Assembly (NCBI GenBank): GCA_963824085.1
Contig: CAWGNT010000022.1
Location: 111,525-175,524, forward strand
Direction of reading: 5' to 3'
DNA: 64,000 nt
Source: JARRNE01 sp963824085
GTDB taxonomy: Bacteria > Pseudomonadota > Gammaproteobacteria > Chromatiales > Chromatiaceae
The position numbers and the translations under genes were made by a program. The notes under the pieces are model-generated. The model was not told where the DNA came from, ran no database searches, and worked only from the letters and a program-made list of their open reading frames with translations. Below, piece by piece: positions 51,646 to 61,229 of this stretch (the stretch's first letter is position 1; every line of letters starts with the position of its first letter).

Positions 51646-54606
51646 ATGCGAAACAGCAAATACGCACCTCTCGTCCCCCTGATCCTGTTGTCCATTGTCG
51701 CCGCCCGGCCAGCCCTGGCGGACGAGGTTACGAAGGAACCCGGCCATGAGGCCAAGCTGCTTTCCCATGCACGGCAGCTCATCTTCGAAGGACTGCGCTC
51801 CGGGGAGGGATACTTCAGCGCCGACGGCTCGAAGATGATCTTCCAGAGCGAGCGGCAGACAGACAATCCCTTTTACCAGATCTATCTGATGGACCTGGAC
51901 ACGGGCGATACCCGGCGGATCTCCACCGGAACCGGCAAGACCACATGCGCTTGGATTCACCCATCTGGCCAGAAGGTTCTCTTCGCCTCCACTCATGAGG
52001 ACCCTGATGCCGTCAAGAAGCAGCAGGAGGAGTTGGCGAAGCGCGCGGCAGGGCAGGGAAGTCGTTACTCCTGGTCATTTGACGAGCATTACGACATCTA
52101 CGAGGCCGACACCCAGGGACACATCCTCCGCAAGCTGACCGATGTCCCCGGCTACGATGCCGAAGGCTCCTGGTCGCCTGACGGGAAGACCATCGTCTTC
52201 GCCTCCAACCGCCGCGCATACGAACAAGGGACACTGACCCCCGACGAGCAGAAGGTCTTGGGGAAGGACCCGTCACTCTTCATGGACATCTATCTCATGG
52301 ACGCGGACGGGACGAATGTCCGCCGCCTGACCGATACCCCCGGCTACGACGGCGGCCCCTTCTTCAGCGCCGACGGCAGTCGCATCGTCTGGCGGCGCTT
52401 CGCCGAGAATGGGGTTATCGCCGAGATTTGGACCATGCGTCCCGACGGCTCGGACAAGCACCAGGTTACCCGCAGCGGGATCATGTCCTGGGCGCCTTAC
52501 TTCCATCCCTCGGGCGATTACATCATCTTCGCCAGCAATGCGCAGGGCTTCGGAAACTTCGAGCTCTACTTGGTGGACACCGCGGGCCGGCACCAGCCGG
52601 TGCGGGTGACCGAGAGTCCGGGCTTCGACGGGCTGCCCGTGTTCAGCCCCGACGGTAGGCGCTTGGCCTGGGCCAGCAGCCGTACCGCGGACAAGAAGCC
52701 CCAGATCTTCATCGCGGACTGGAACGACGCGGCCGCGCGCAGGCTGCTCGCGCTCGCCGCCGCGGCATCCGGACCGCCACCCGGGGCCGGCGCTGCCCGT
52801 GCAGATCCATTCGCTCGGACCAACCCAGGCATCACCGCCAAAGACCTACGTCTGCACGTCTCCACGCTCGCGTCGGAGCGCATGGACGGTCGCCTCACGG
52901 GTACCGCAGGGGCACGACTGGCAACCGACTACGTGGCCAAAGCCATGGCTGCTGTCGGCCTGCATCCCGCCGGGGACATGGGTGGCTGGTTCCAAAGCTA
53001 CGCCTTCAGCGCGGGCGTCAGCCTCGCCGACGGCAACCGGCTGAGCCTCCTCCAGGACGGGCGGGCGACCGCGCTGACCCTGGACCAGGATTGGCGGCCA
53101 TTGGCCTTCTCAGGTACCGGCCCGGTCGAGCAGGCGAAAATCGTCTTTGCGGGCTACGGCCTGGTCGCCCCCGCGGAGGGCGACTTCCCGGCGTACGACA
53201 GCTATAGGGGTCTCGACGTGAAGGATAAGTGGGTCCTGGCCTTGCGCTTCCTGCCGGAGGACCTCTCTCCGGAGCGGCGGCAGCAGCTCCATGAGTACGC
53301 GGAGCTCCGCTTCAAGGCCATGGTGGCACGCGACAAGGGCGCGCGCGGGCTGATTCTGGTGAGCGGTCCCACCTCCCAGGTGGAGAAGCAGCTGGTGCCG
53401 CTCAAGTCCGAGGCAGGGGCGGGGGGCGGCAGCCTCCCGGTCGTCTCCGTCACGGATGACGCGGCCTCCAAGCTGCTCGGCGCTGCCGGCAAGGACCTGG
53501 CAGCCACGCAGAAGGCACTCGACACCGGTGAGCCCCAACCGGGATTCGCCTTGCCCGGCCTTCGCCTCTCCGCGGATATCCGGCTTATCCACGAGAAGGC
53601 CCATGACCGCAATGTCCTCGGCCGCCTGTACGCGGGCAACGGCCCGGGGAGCTCCCTGGTCGTGATAGGTGCCCATGTAGACCACATCGGGCATGGGGAG
53701 AATCTGAGCTCCCGCGACGAGCAGGCGGACGCGGGCAAGGTCCACTACGGGGCGGACGACAACGCGTCAGGCGTTGCCGCCCTGCTGGAGATAGCTCAGG
53801 ACCTTGCGGCGCAGAGGGCCGCGGGGAAGCTCAGCCTCAGGCACGACATCCTGTTCGCCGCCTGGACTGGCGAGGAGCTGGGCCGTCTTGGGTCGGCCCA
53901 CTTCGTTAAGACCTTCGGTGGGAAGGACGGCGAGAAGGGACTGACGCCCCCGGTGCTTGCCTATCTCAACATGGACATGGTGGGGAGGCTGGACAAACGG
54001 CTCTACGTCCAAGCAGTGGGCTCCAGCTCCCTGTGGAAGGGAGAGTTGGAGCGACGCAATGCCCCCATCGGTCTGCCGCTTCGGCTTCAGGATGACAGCT
54101 ACCTGCCTACGGACACGACCTCCTTCTATCTGCAGGGCGTTCCGGTCCTCACGGTGTTCACGGGGGCACATGCGGACTACAACACCCCGCGCGATACGGC
54201 GGACCGGCTCAACTACGACGGTCTGGTCAAAGTCGCCCGCCTCATGGAGCTCATGACCCGCTCGCTCGCCATGCGCGAGGAGGCGCCCGATTACGTCGCT
54301 CAGGAGAAGCCGAGGACGGACGCCAGCCGCGCCAATCTGCGCGCCTATCTGGGGACCATTCCCGACTATACGGAGAGCGGCGTCAAGGGGGTGCTGATCA
54401 ACGGGGTCGCAAAAGGGGGGCCCGCGGAGAAGGGCGGCGTGCAGGCGCATGACGTCATCGTCGCCGTGGCGGGGCGGGCGGTGGAGAACATCTACGACTA
54501 CACTTATGCGCTCAATGCCCTCAAGGTTGGCCAGCCGGTCCAGATTCGGGTACTGCGCGCGGGTAGGCCGGTCGAGCTCACGGTCACGCCTGGCTCGCGG
54601 GAGTGA
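51646..54606 (+). CDS. secreted M28 aminopeptidase with TolB-like propeller and PDZ
   Basis: 986 residues from ATG at 51646. The long upstream open frame overlaps malQ on the other strand and is not coding. Signal peptide (MRNSKYAPLVPLILLSIVAA, ending ALA). Residues about 30-370 are PD40/TolB-like beta-propeller blades (DIYLMDADGTNVRRLTDTPG repeats). A PA-like insert is in the middle. The M28 metallopeptidase holds Zn ligands in GAHVDHIG, YGADDNASG, TGEELGRLGS, LNMDMVGR and GAHADYNTPRDT (about 675-845). A PDZ domain ends it (GVKGVLINGVAKGGPAEKGG). It probably trims periplasmic peptides; the propeller may select substrates. Confidence 0.93.
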   Translation: MRNSKYAPLVPLILLSIVAARPALADEVTKEPGHEAKLLSHARQLIFEGLRSGEGYFSADGSKMIFQSERQTDNPFYQIYLMDLDTGDTRRISTGTGKTTCAWIHPSGQKVLFASTHEDPDAVKKQQEELAKRAAGQGSRYSWSFDEHYDIYEADTQGHILRKLTDVPGYDAEGSWSPDGKTIVFASNRRAYEQGTLTPDEQKVLGKDPSLFMDIYLMDADGTNVRRLTDTPGYDGGPFFSADGSRIVWRRFAENGVIAEIWTMRPDGSDKHQVTRSGIMSWAPYFHPSGDYIIFASNAQGFGNFELYLVDTAGRHQPVRVTESPGFDGLPVFSPDGRRLAWASSRTADKKPQIFIADWNDAAARRLLALAAAASGPPPGAGAARADPFARTNPGITAKDLRLHVSTLASERMDGRLTGTAGARLATDYVAKAMAAVGLHPAGDMGGWFQSYAFSAGVSLADGNRLSLLQDGRATALTLDQDWRPLAFSGTGPVEQAKIVFAGYGLVAPAEGDFPAYDSYRGLDVKDKWVLALRFLPEDLSPERRQQLHEYAELRFKAMVARDKGARGLILVSGPTSQVEKQLVPLKSEAGAGGGSLPVVSVTDDAASKLLGAAGKDLAATQKALDTGEPQPGFALPGLRLSADIRLIHEKAHDRNVLGRLYAGNGPGSSLVVIGAHVDHIGHGENLSSRDEQADAGKVHYGADDNASGVAALLEIAQDLAAQRAAGKLSLRHDILFAAWTGEELGRLGSAHFVKTFGGKDGEKGLTPPVLAYLNMDMVGRLDKRLYVQAVGSSSLWKGELERRNAPIGLPLRLQDDSYLPTDTTSFYLQGVPVLTVFTGAHADYNTPRDTADRLNYDGLVKVARLMELMTRSLAMREEAPDYVAQEKPRTDASRANLRAYLGTIPDYTESGVKGVLINGVAKGGPAEKGGVQAHDVIVAVAGRAVENIYDYTYALNALKVGQPVQIRVLRAGRPVELTVTPGSRE

Positions 54607-55068
54607 GGAGGAAACTGGAGAGACGAGGAGCGCGCGTGACCAACGCGCACGGATCCCGCTGATCCTGATCGACGAACGTATGATCATCGACCGGGCTTGG
54701 CGACAAACGAGAATGCCTTTGCCCTCCAGGACATGCTTGCGGGCGCAACCAGCCATGCGCCCGCTATCTCGCGTCCGACGGCTTGCATGCCCCGAGCGCT
54801 CCGTGTGGCGATCGGATCGCACCTGATCGCGACGAGGTGTGGCTCCAAGGATGCGGTGAGGGGGGAGTTGGCACGGAGAAGGCCCGACCAGGTGCATCGG
54901 CACCAAGCATTCCCCCGTGCTTGGGCCTGGATTGGGGCTTCGTGCTTGGCCCGGGACATGCGGTGGCCGAGGACTGCGTTTCGACTCCGGGGGAGGGTTT
55001 GACCGCAGTGGACTGCCGCCTTACACTTCAGCGGAGGTAAGAAGAGCGTTAGATGTAAGGATCACCCG
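54607..55068. other. 460-bp stretch without a recognised gene
   Basis: Short frames without ribosome sites. The last 40 bp (GGAGGTAAGAAGAGCG and on) hold the vapB ribosome site and promoter region. Confidence 0.4.
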
Positions 55069-55299
55069 ATGCAAGCAACCGTCACCAGCAAAGGCCAGAT
55101 CACCCTGCCGAAGGCCTTGCGGGACCATCTGCACCTGACGGCGGGAGACCGGGTCGAGTTCATCCTGGAGGAGAACAACGTGGTGCGGATGGTGCCGCGA
55201 ACGACGTCCGTCACCCGGCTCAAGGGGATGTTGCCTAGGCCGGAACGGCCGGTGTCGCTCGAGGAGATGACGGAGGCCATCGCCAGGGGAGGCGACTGA
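55069..55299 (+). CDS. vapB: AbrB-type antitoxin
   Basis: 76 residues. The N-terminal swapped-hairpin AbrB fold is clear: MQATVTSKGQITLPKALRDH, then LTAGDRVEFILEENNVVRMV. The C-terminal tail (RPVSLEEMTEAIARGGD) is the part that enters the PIN toxin active site. It binds its own promoter and neutralises VapC. The stop is eight bases before the vapC GTG start. Confidence 0.93.
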   Translation: MQATVTSKGQITLPKALRDHLHLTAGDRVEFILEENNVVRMVPRTTSVTRLKGMLPRPERPVSLEEMTEAIARGGD

Positions 55300-55307
55300 A
55301 CGGGCCC

Positions 55308-55706
55308 GTGATCGGCCTCGACACGAACATCCTGGTGCGCTACATCACCCAGGACGAACCGGAGCAGGCCGCGCAAGCCACCCGACTGATCGAGGCGAGC
55401 TGCACCTCCACCACCCCGGGACGCGTGGCGCACATCGTCCTATGCGAGTTGGTCTGGGTCCTGAGCCGCGCCTATGGTTACAGCAAGCCGGAGGTAGTAA
55501 GCGTGCTGGACCAAATCCTGATCACCGCAGAGCTCGCGGTCGAGAACGAGGGGGTCGCATTCCAGGCCTTGGATGCCTATCGGGAGGGGCCTGCGGACTT
55601 CTCCGACTACCTGCTGGCCCTGAGCAATCGCGCGGCGGGCTGCGAGATTACCTACAGCTTCGATACGCGCCTCTGTGAGCACCACGTCGCTCGCCTTCCA
55701 CCGTGA
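55308..55706 (+). CDS. vapC: VapC PIN-domain toxin
   Basis: 132 residues from GTG at 55308. The PIN acidic residues are in place: Asp5 in MIGLDTNILVRYITQDEPEQ, the Glu in VLCELVWVLSRAYGYSKPEV, and the Asp pair region DFSDYLLALSNRAAGCEITY with SFDTRL. It is an Mg2+-dependent ribonuclease, often cleaving initiator tRNA or 23S rRNA loops. Operon with vapB. Fully open frame, so probably active. Confidence 0.93.
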   Translation: MIGLDTNILVRYITQDEPEQAAQATRLIEASCTSTTPGRVAHIVLCELVWVLSRAYGYSKPEVVSVLDQILITAELAVENEGVAFQALDAYREGPADFSDYLLALSNRAAGCEITYSFDTRLCEHHVARLPP

Positions 55707-56147
55707 TCCGCGGTGGTAAACGCCGTGGCACATCGCAACCCGCGTGAGCCGGGGGGCCCTTGTGGCTGCCAACCAACAGACGGTCGCTCATATCACCATG
55801 CAGAAAGGGCTTCGGTGACGAAGATCTCGTCGCCGTCTCCGATGGGGTCGGCCAGCCCACAACCCCGGCACAGGCCGGTCGGGGTTGTTTTGCACTCCTG
55901 ATGCGGTACCCGCGTCCCAGTTTCCAGCCGCACAGATCTCGCCACCCGATCGCCCCGATTTCTGCATCATTTAGAATTGCTGCGGTACGCGTGGTCGGTT
56001 TGCAGGCCCAGCCCTTGCGTCTTGGTGCACTGGAGTTGTCTGTCTTGACGCCCCGCAGTGATCCGCTCGGCGTGGAGCCTGGGTCTCGCGGCCGACTCGG
56101 CAATGGGCTACAGTGCTGCCCCTTTCTCGCCTGCGTTTGATTTCCCC
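55707..56147. other. 440-bp spacer after vapBC
   Basis: No gene. It holds one terminator-like structure at 55861-55891, listed separately. The end of the region leads into the next secreted protein; its promoter is not obvious. Confidence 0.4.
55861..55891 (+). terminator. terminator-like hairpin after vapBC
   Basis: AACCCC (55861-55866) pairs with GGGGTT (55881-55886), with an inner GGC/GCC stem and a bulge, followed by GTTTT. It lies 155 bp after the vapC stop. Confidence 0.4.
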
Positions 56148-57563
56148 ATGAGGCGCCACCGATACCTGTCTCTCCTGTCGCTCCCAATCCTCCCGCTGGT
56201 CACCGCACTCGTGGTTGCCGGCCCGCAGACGGACGCGCCCGCGTCCGCCGCTGCGCCGCCGCAAGCCCCGCCGGGGGAGCGCGCCGTCCAGCTCGCCCCC
56301 TATGAGCCGCCACCCGTGATCAGGGCCGCTGATCTCCTGCCTGCCGCGGCGCTCTCGGGACCGCATCACCGGGTGGTGGATGCGGTTCCATCGGATGGCT
56401 TTCTGACTCGCTTCACCATCGTGTCTGACTTTGGCCCATTTGAAGCCACCTCCCCGGCCCTCGCGCTCACCCGCATCCAGGAGATCGCCGCCCTCGCCGA
56501 GCTGGAGAAGCTCAAGACCGAGGACGTGGCGCAGGGTGGATTCGAACATTCCTCAAAGCGCTTGAAAGAGAGCTTCCAACATCTGGCAGAAGACCCCGAG
56601 GGGACCTTGCAAGGGATCCCGGAGGGCGTGGGCCGCTTCTTCACGCGCGTGGGACGCGCTGCCAAGACCGGCTACCAGACCATCCAGGACCACCGGGCGC
56701 AGCCGGACGAGCCTACTGCGGTGCTTTCAGGGCCCGGCAGCCGGCTGCCCGGCGCACCCCTGAGCGAATTCAAACCCGCCGCCGATCCGGCTGGCGGTGC
56801 CGAACTCGCCGCGAAGCTCGCGGGGCGCACGGCGGCAGACATCTTCGGTTACTCGGAGCAGCGCCGGGCGATCGCCAAGCGCGTTGGCGTCGATCCGTAC
56901 ACGGACAACCCGGTGCTGGCCCAGCGGCTCGACGAGGTGGCGTGGGCCGCGTTCTCGGGAGGGCTCGGGGTAACCGCGCTTAAGGCCCTGGCGCCTGCGA
57001 GCACTCTCGTCACGGTCACCAGCAGCGCCTCGAACTGGGTGTGGGAGACCACCCCCGGGGATCTGCGCGTCTACAACGAGCAGACCTTGCTCGGGCTTGG
57101 GGCTTCATCGGATGACGTCGATCGGCTGCTCCGTCACCCCTTTTTCACCACCACGCTGCGAACTCGGCTGGTGAAGGCCCTCGATGCCATGTCCGGGGTC
57201 GCCGACCGTGCTGCCGTCATGCCCCTCGCGCTCTCCGTGACATCCACCGGGCAGGCCCGTTTCGTGGTGGAGTCCGCAGAGATGCTGGCGCGCATTCACG
57301 CCGTCGAGGGCGGGCTCGCGCGTGTTCTCCTCGACGGCACCCTGATCGCGCAACGCGGGGACACCCTGGTGGTGCCGGCGCCAGTCGACGCCACGTCCTG
57401 GAATGCCCAGCTCCATGGCTTTGCCGAGCGATTGGCCGGCCACGACGGCGAGCACCGGATGTACATTCGCGGCCGAGCGACCCCGCTGGCCCGGCAACAG
57501 CTGGCGGCGCTTGGCTGGACCCTGCTGGCCTGGCCGGATCCGGCCGACGCGAGCCCTCGGTAA
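56148..57563 (+). CDS. conserved secreted protein, unknown function
   Basis: 471 residues from ATG at 56148 (MRRHRYLSLLSLPILPLVTA), a good signal peptide; 30 upstream in-frame codons are unlikely. Conserved-looking segments include DGFLTRFTIVSDFGPFEATS with ALTRIQEIAALAELEKLKTE (about 90-135), GVGRFFTRVGRAAKTGYQ, YSEQRRAIAKRVGVDPYTDN, and LRVYNEQTLLGLGASSDDVD. This pattern recurs in an uncharacterised exported family in proteobacteria. No enzyme motif is visible. Helix-rich, probably periplasmic. No operon partner. Confidence 0.75.
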   Translation: MRRHRYLSLLSLPILPLVTALVVAGPQTDAPASAAAPPQAPPGERAVQLAPYEPPPVIRAADLLPAAALSGPHHRVVDAVPSDGFLTRFTIVSDFGPFEATSPALALTRIQEIAALAELEKLKTEDVAQGGFEHSSKRLKESFQHLAEDPEGTLQGIPEGVGRFFTRVGRAAKTGYQTIQDHRAQPDEPTAVLSGPGSRLPGAPLSEFKPAADPAGGAELAAKLAGRTAADIFGYSEQRRAIAKRVGVDPYTDNPVLAQRLDEVAWAAFSGGLGVTALKALAPASTLVTVTSSASNWVWETTPGDLRVYNEQTLLGLGASSDDVDRLLRHPFFTTTLRTRLVKALDAMSGVADRAAVMPLALSVTSTGQARFVVESAEMLARIHAVEGGLARVLLDGTLIAQRGDTLVVPAPVDATSWNAQLHGFAERLAGHDGEHRMYIRGRATPLARQQLAALGWTLLAWPDPADASPR

Positions 57564-58741
57564 GACCGTGCCCTTCGACTTGAGCGATTAGTCGTCGCCG
57601 CGCGCAGTGAGCGCCCCTGGGGAACACCTCTTCTATCACCCGAGCGCCGATTGAGGCGGTCCCATCGACAAGTCCCCTTGGATCGCTGATCCGACTCCGC
57701 CGTGGGTAAACGCGCATGGGTCGCGGCGCTGGCGCTGGATTTCGCGGGGATAAATTGCCGCGCCTGCCCTGTTATCCCTGGGAGGCCCGTGCCCAGAACC
57801 CCGACTGTAAAAAATCGGATGACGGCGAAAGATCACCCACTGATGCGAACTCGCTAAAGCCAAACCCTCTGTGGCGTTCGAGATCCTGGCTTCGCGGCCA
57901 ATTCGCTGTCTTGGACACGCACCCCCTTCCCAGATGGGCATCCGGTCTCGCGCGTCTAGCGGTGGGGCCGCCGGCCCTACGACACCCCCTGCCCGGCCTG
58001 AGCAACTTACCGCTCTCTCGCGACCCCACCGGCAGCAATGGCCGGGAGCGACCGTCCGGCAGACTCGGAGGGGTGGAAGGGCAGCCAGCGGCAGCAGCCG
58101 GTTGCTGTCCTTCGCCTGCCCGTATTCGACGGGCAGCTTACGCGGCATTCCAGCCGCTCGACTCCCATGGCGTGGCCGGCCTGCGTGGATCACGGCAGCT
58201 TTTACGCCGCAGATACGCGGATTCTGGTCGCCGGACTCAGCCGTACATTTTCAGAATTATTTGATGCTCCGCGTCTAACTAGCTGATTGTATTATTACGC
58301 GAGGATCACGGAGAAACTTGATCCAACCCTCAAGGAACGCGCAAATCGCGTTCTTTCAAAAGGTTAGCCGGACACCCATCAGATTACCTCCTCAGGAATC
58401 CCAGATTTCCAATCAGATTCCGTGTTCAGGCTCATTTCTGCCAAATCACGTACCGCCTTGGCAAGCACCTTGTGAGGTCAGCTGATTGGGAGCCTGTAGA
58501 CCTGCTGGACCCCCTTGTACGCGACCAAGAGGTGGCTTCCCTTGCTGGTCCTTTCGCCCGCCTTCCGTGTCGCGCCGGCAATCACATAGGCAAGCGATGC
58601 TCCCGCCAGCGCTCCTTGCAGGCGAATGCAAATCCGGCGCAATCTGGTACATGATTTTCCGGCAATCGCCTTAAGAATTCAGTCGCCGGGCGCGCCTGCC
58701 GCAATTTACAATTCGCAGCACATCGTGAAATGTGGCGCTCC
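57564..58741. other. 1.2-kb stretch without a clear gene
   Basis: Frames on both strands lack ribosome sites and domains up to about 58,260. On the minus strand near 58620-58480 a frame reads LQGALAGASLAYVIAGATRK, then AGERTSKGSHLLVAYKGVQQ and stops. It looks coding-like (small helix plus basic tail) but has no convincing start, so it may be a remnant or a small unannotated gene. AT-rich sequence at 58240-58400 may contain a promoter. Confidence 0.35.
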
Positions 58742-59524
58742 ATGACGAAGACAGCCATCCAGGTGATCGATCGGGCGGCGGCACTCCTCGATGCGCTCGC
58801 CCGCGAGGGCGGCATGGCGAGTCTCAAGGTGCTGTCCGCCGATGCCGGTCTGCACCCATCCACCGCCTCGCGCATCCTCACGTCGCTGATGGCTCATGGT
58901 TACGTCGAGCGACAAGGGAGCGGCAAGTACAAGCTTGGCGTGCGCTTGCTGCAGCTCGCGGCCAAGGTCGAGACCCAGCTTGACGTGCGCCGAGAGGCAC
59001 CGCCCATCATGGAGTGGCTACGCGATCAGGTGGGCGAGACCGTGAACCTGAGCCTGCGCGACCGCGACGAGGTGGTGTACGTGGAGCGCGTGGCCTCGAG
59101 CCGCATGATGCGGGTCGAGCAGGTGGTTGGGAGCCGCGCGCCCCTGCACGTCACTGCGGTGGGTAAGCTCTTCCTGGGGATCGGAGGCGACGCCGAGGTG
59201 CGAGGCTATGCGCTGCGTACCGGGTTGCCCCAGTACACGCGAAACAGCGTCAAGGATGCAGAGACATTGGTGAAGGAAGTCCGCAAGGCGCGGGAGCTGG
59301 GCTTTGCATATGACGATGAGGAGGCGGAGCTGGGCGTCGGCTGTATCGGCGCGCTGGTCCGCAACGCGCAGGGGGAGGCCGTCGCCGGCTTGTCCGTCTC
59401 CGCCCCGCGGCATCGACGCCGGGACGAGTGGGCCGCGCTGGTCGTGGATGCCGCTAGTCGCATCTCGGGCCGGCTGGGTTTCGTTGAGGCGGAAGCCCCG
59501 GCCACGGTTTCCGATTCAGTTTAG
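58742..59524 (+). CDS. IclR-family transcriptional regulator
   Basis: 260 residues from ATG at 58742 (MTKTAIQVIDRAAALLDALA), a typical IclR start; ATG 58730 is four codons upstream. Winged HTH in residues 5-65 (LKVLSADAGLHPSTASRILT, then LMAHGYVERQGSGKYKLG). The GAF-like effector domain follows with VNLSLRDRDEVVYVERVASS, LHVTAVGKLFLG and the closing GAYDDEEAELGVGCIGALV-like block. It probably binds an aromatic or small organic acid. It is 27 bp upstream of trkH on the same strand, but a link to potassium is not obvious. Confidence 0.92.
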   Translation: MTKTAIQVIDRAAALLDALAREGGMASLKVLSADAGLHPSTASRILTSLMAHGYVERQGSGKYKLGVRLLQLAAKVETQLDVRREAPPIMEWLRDQVGETVNLSLRDRDEVVYVERVASSRMMRVEQVVGSRAPLHVTAVGKLFLGIGGDAEVRGYALRTGLPQYTRNSVKDAETLVKEVRKARELGFAYDDEEAELGVGCIGALVRNAQGEAVAGLSVSAPRHRRRDEWAALVVDAASRISGRLGFVEAEAPATVSDSV

Positions 59525-59551
59525 GTCGGTCGGCGTGGGGCGCCGCCTGTC

Positions 59552-60985
59552 GTGACGCTCGACCCGCACGTGCGGCCGTTGCTGCAGCCGGTGCGGCTGC
59601 GGGTCGTGTGTCGGCACCTCGGTCAGCTCGCACTGGTCTTGGCGGTGCTGGTAGCGGTGCCCGCGGCAGTCGCAGGGGCGAGCGGCGATTGGCAGCTGGT
59701 CCTGCGTTCGCTGTTGGGAGCGGTGCTGCCGGCCTTACTGGTCGGAGCGTGTGCGCGCATCCCGGCGATAGAGAGCCCGCTGCGTGCCAACGAGGCCCTG
59801 GTTGTCGTGGCCCTCGCGTTCGTGCTGGCCGCGGCCCTCATGACCTATCCGCTGACGACGGCGGGGTTGTCGCCGCTGGACGCCTGGTTCGAGGCTGTCT
59901 CCGGGGTTACGACCACGGGGCTGACGATGATCTCGGACCCGGCCTTGTCATCGCCTGCTTTTCTCTTTGCTCGCAGTTGGACGCAGTGGTTTGGCGGCCT
60001 CGGGATCGTCGTGCTGTCGCTCGCCCTCGCGTACGGCCGGGCGGCCGACACGCGTCGTCTGGCCAACGCCGCGGGAGAGGAGGAGGACCTCGCGCAGGGC
60101 ACCCGCATCCATGCGCGCCGAGTGTTGGCGGTCTACGCGCTGCTGACCGCGGTCGGCCTCGGACTCGTTTGGATGGCGGGGATGCCGCTTTTCCCGGCCC
60201 TGATTCACACCCTGAGCGCCATCTCCACCGGCGGCTTTTCCGGCCTCGCCGATAGCCTCGCTGGCGTCGGGCGCCCGGCCCAGTTTGCGCTCCTCGCGGT
60301 GGCCTTTCTGGGTGCCTTGCCCCTTCCGCTCTTCTACCGTGCTTACGCCCATGGCAGCAGCCAGCTCTGGCACGACCCGGAGCTGCGGGCGCTCGCAGCA
60401 GCGGTGGTGCTGGTTGCGCTGCTGCTGTGGTGCCTCGGCAGCCTCGGGCCGGCGGATGCGCTGCTTCAGGCCCTCACCGCTCAGACGGGCACGGGGTTCT
60501 CGACGGTGGACATGGCAGCGCTCGACGCCCAGTCCAAGTGGGTGCTAATCCTCTCTATGGTCACGGGCGCAGGGATTGGCTCGACCGCCGGCGGTGTGAA
60601 GCTGCTGCGGGTGGTCATCCTGATACGGATAATCCAGCTCGCCATCCTGCGTGCGCAGCTGCCCCGACATGCCGTGGTGCATCCGTCGGTGGGCGGGCGC
60701 TCCCTGGAGGCGCACCAGATCGAAAACGCGATGCTTGTCCTGCTGCTGTTTCCGCTGGTGATTGCCGCTTCCTGGACACCCTTTCTGGCCGCGGGCTATG
60801 CGCCGCTGGATGCGCTCTTCGAGGTCGTCTCGGCGATCGGCACCGTAGGGCTCTCGACCGGTATCACGGGACCCGCCCTCGAGCCGGGTCTCAAGCTCGT
60901 CTTGACCCTCGATATGCTGCTCGGGAGGGTGGAGGTCCTCGCCGTCTTGGTCCTGGTGTATCCTGGCACTTGGTATAGGCGATGA
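59552..60985 (+). CDS. trkH: TrkH-type potassium uptake channel
   Basis: 477 residues from GTG at 59552, with ten membrane helices and four pore loops. The selectivity-filter Gly positions are seen in AVSGVTTTGLTM, SAISTGGFSGL, TAQTGTGFSTVD and SAIGTVGLSTGI. GGLGIVVLSLALA and TGAGIGSTAGGVKLLRV are also diagnostic. It conducts K+ and is gated by a cytosolic NAD-binding subunit, encoded 244 bp downstream. Normal length for the family. Confidence 0.95.
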   Translation: MTLDPHVRPLLQPVRLRVVCRHLGQLALVLAVLVAVPAAVAGASGDWQLVLRSLLGAVLPALLVGACARIPAIESPLRANEALVVVALAFVLAAALMTYPLTTAGLSPLDAWFEAVSGVTTTGLTMISDPALSSPAFLFARSWTQWFGGLGIVVLSLALAYGRAADTRRLANAAGEEEDLAQGTRIHARRVLAVYALLTAVGLGLVWMAGMPLFPALIHTLSAISTGGFSGLADSLAGVGRPAQFALLAVAFLGALPLPLFYRAYAHGSSQLWHDPELRALAAAVVLVALLLWCLGSLGPADALLQALTAQTGTGFSTVDMAALDAQSKWVLILSMVTGAGIGSTAGGVKLLRVVILIRIIQLAILRAQLPRHAVVHPSVGGRSLEAHQIENAMLVLLLFPLVIAASWTPFLAAGYAPLDALFEVVSAIGTVGLSTGITGPALEPGLKLVLTLDMLLGRVEVLAVLVLVYPGTWYRR

Positions 60986-61229
60986 CGGTGCAGCGCCGTC
61001 TTGGTCACCAAGCGGGCCGACGGATCGCCTGCGTTCGACCGAACACGAAAATATACCCAACTCGGGCGATTTTTTTTGCTGTTCGGCCCAAGGGTCGGGT
61101 TACGCGCGGCGGCGGTGTCGGCCGCAGGGAGGCGGCCGTCAAGCCTTCAGGGATGAATTGACGGCGTCCCGCGGCGGGCGCAACCCGACCCCGAAAAACG
61201 AAGAAATCAAATGCAGGCGGTATAAAGAT
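60986..61229. other. 244-bp trkH-trkA spacer containing repeat copy 2
   Basis: CCGAACACGAAAA (about 61040) faces TTTTTTTTGCTGTTCGG (about 61070-61086), an A/T-flanked inverted repeat with an eight-T run that might terminate trkH transcription. The 100-bp repeat follows. Confidence 0.45.
61092..61191. repeat. dispersed 100-bp inverted-repeat element, copy 2
   Basis: Arms GGGTCGGGTT (61092-61101) and AACCCGACCC (61182-61191) are perfectly inverted at the ends. The inner part shares GGTGTCGGC, CAGGGATG and GGCGTCCC with copy 1 (39089-39188), and both copies are followed by GAAAAACGAA. It sits in the trkH-trkA gap and may be transcribed, forming a large stem-loop. Confidence 0.85.

Noticed and set aside
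57636..58193. 185-codon minus-strand frame
   Set aside because: No ribosome site, skewed composition (Arg/Pro/Gly-rich), no recognisable segment.
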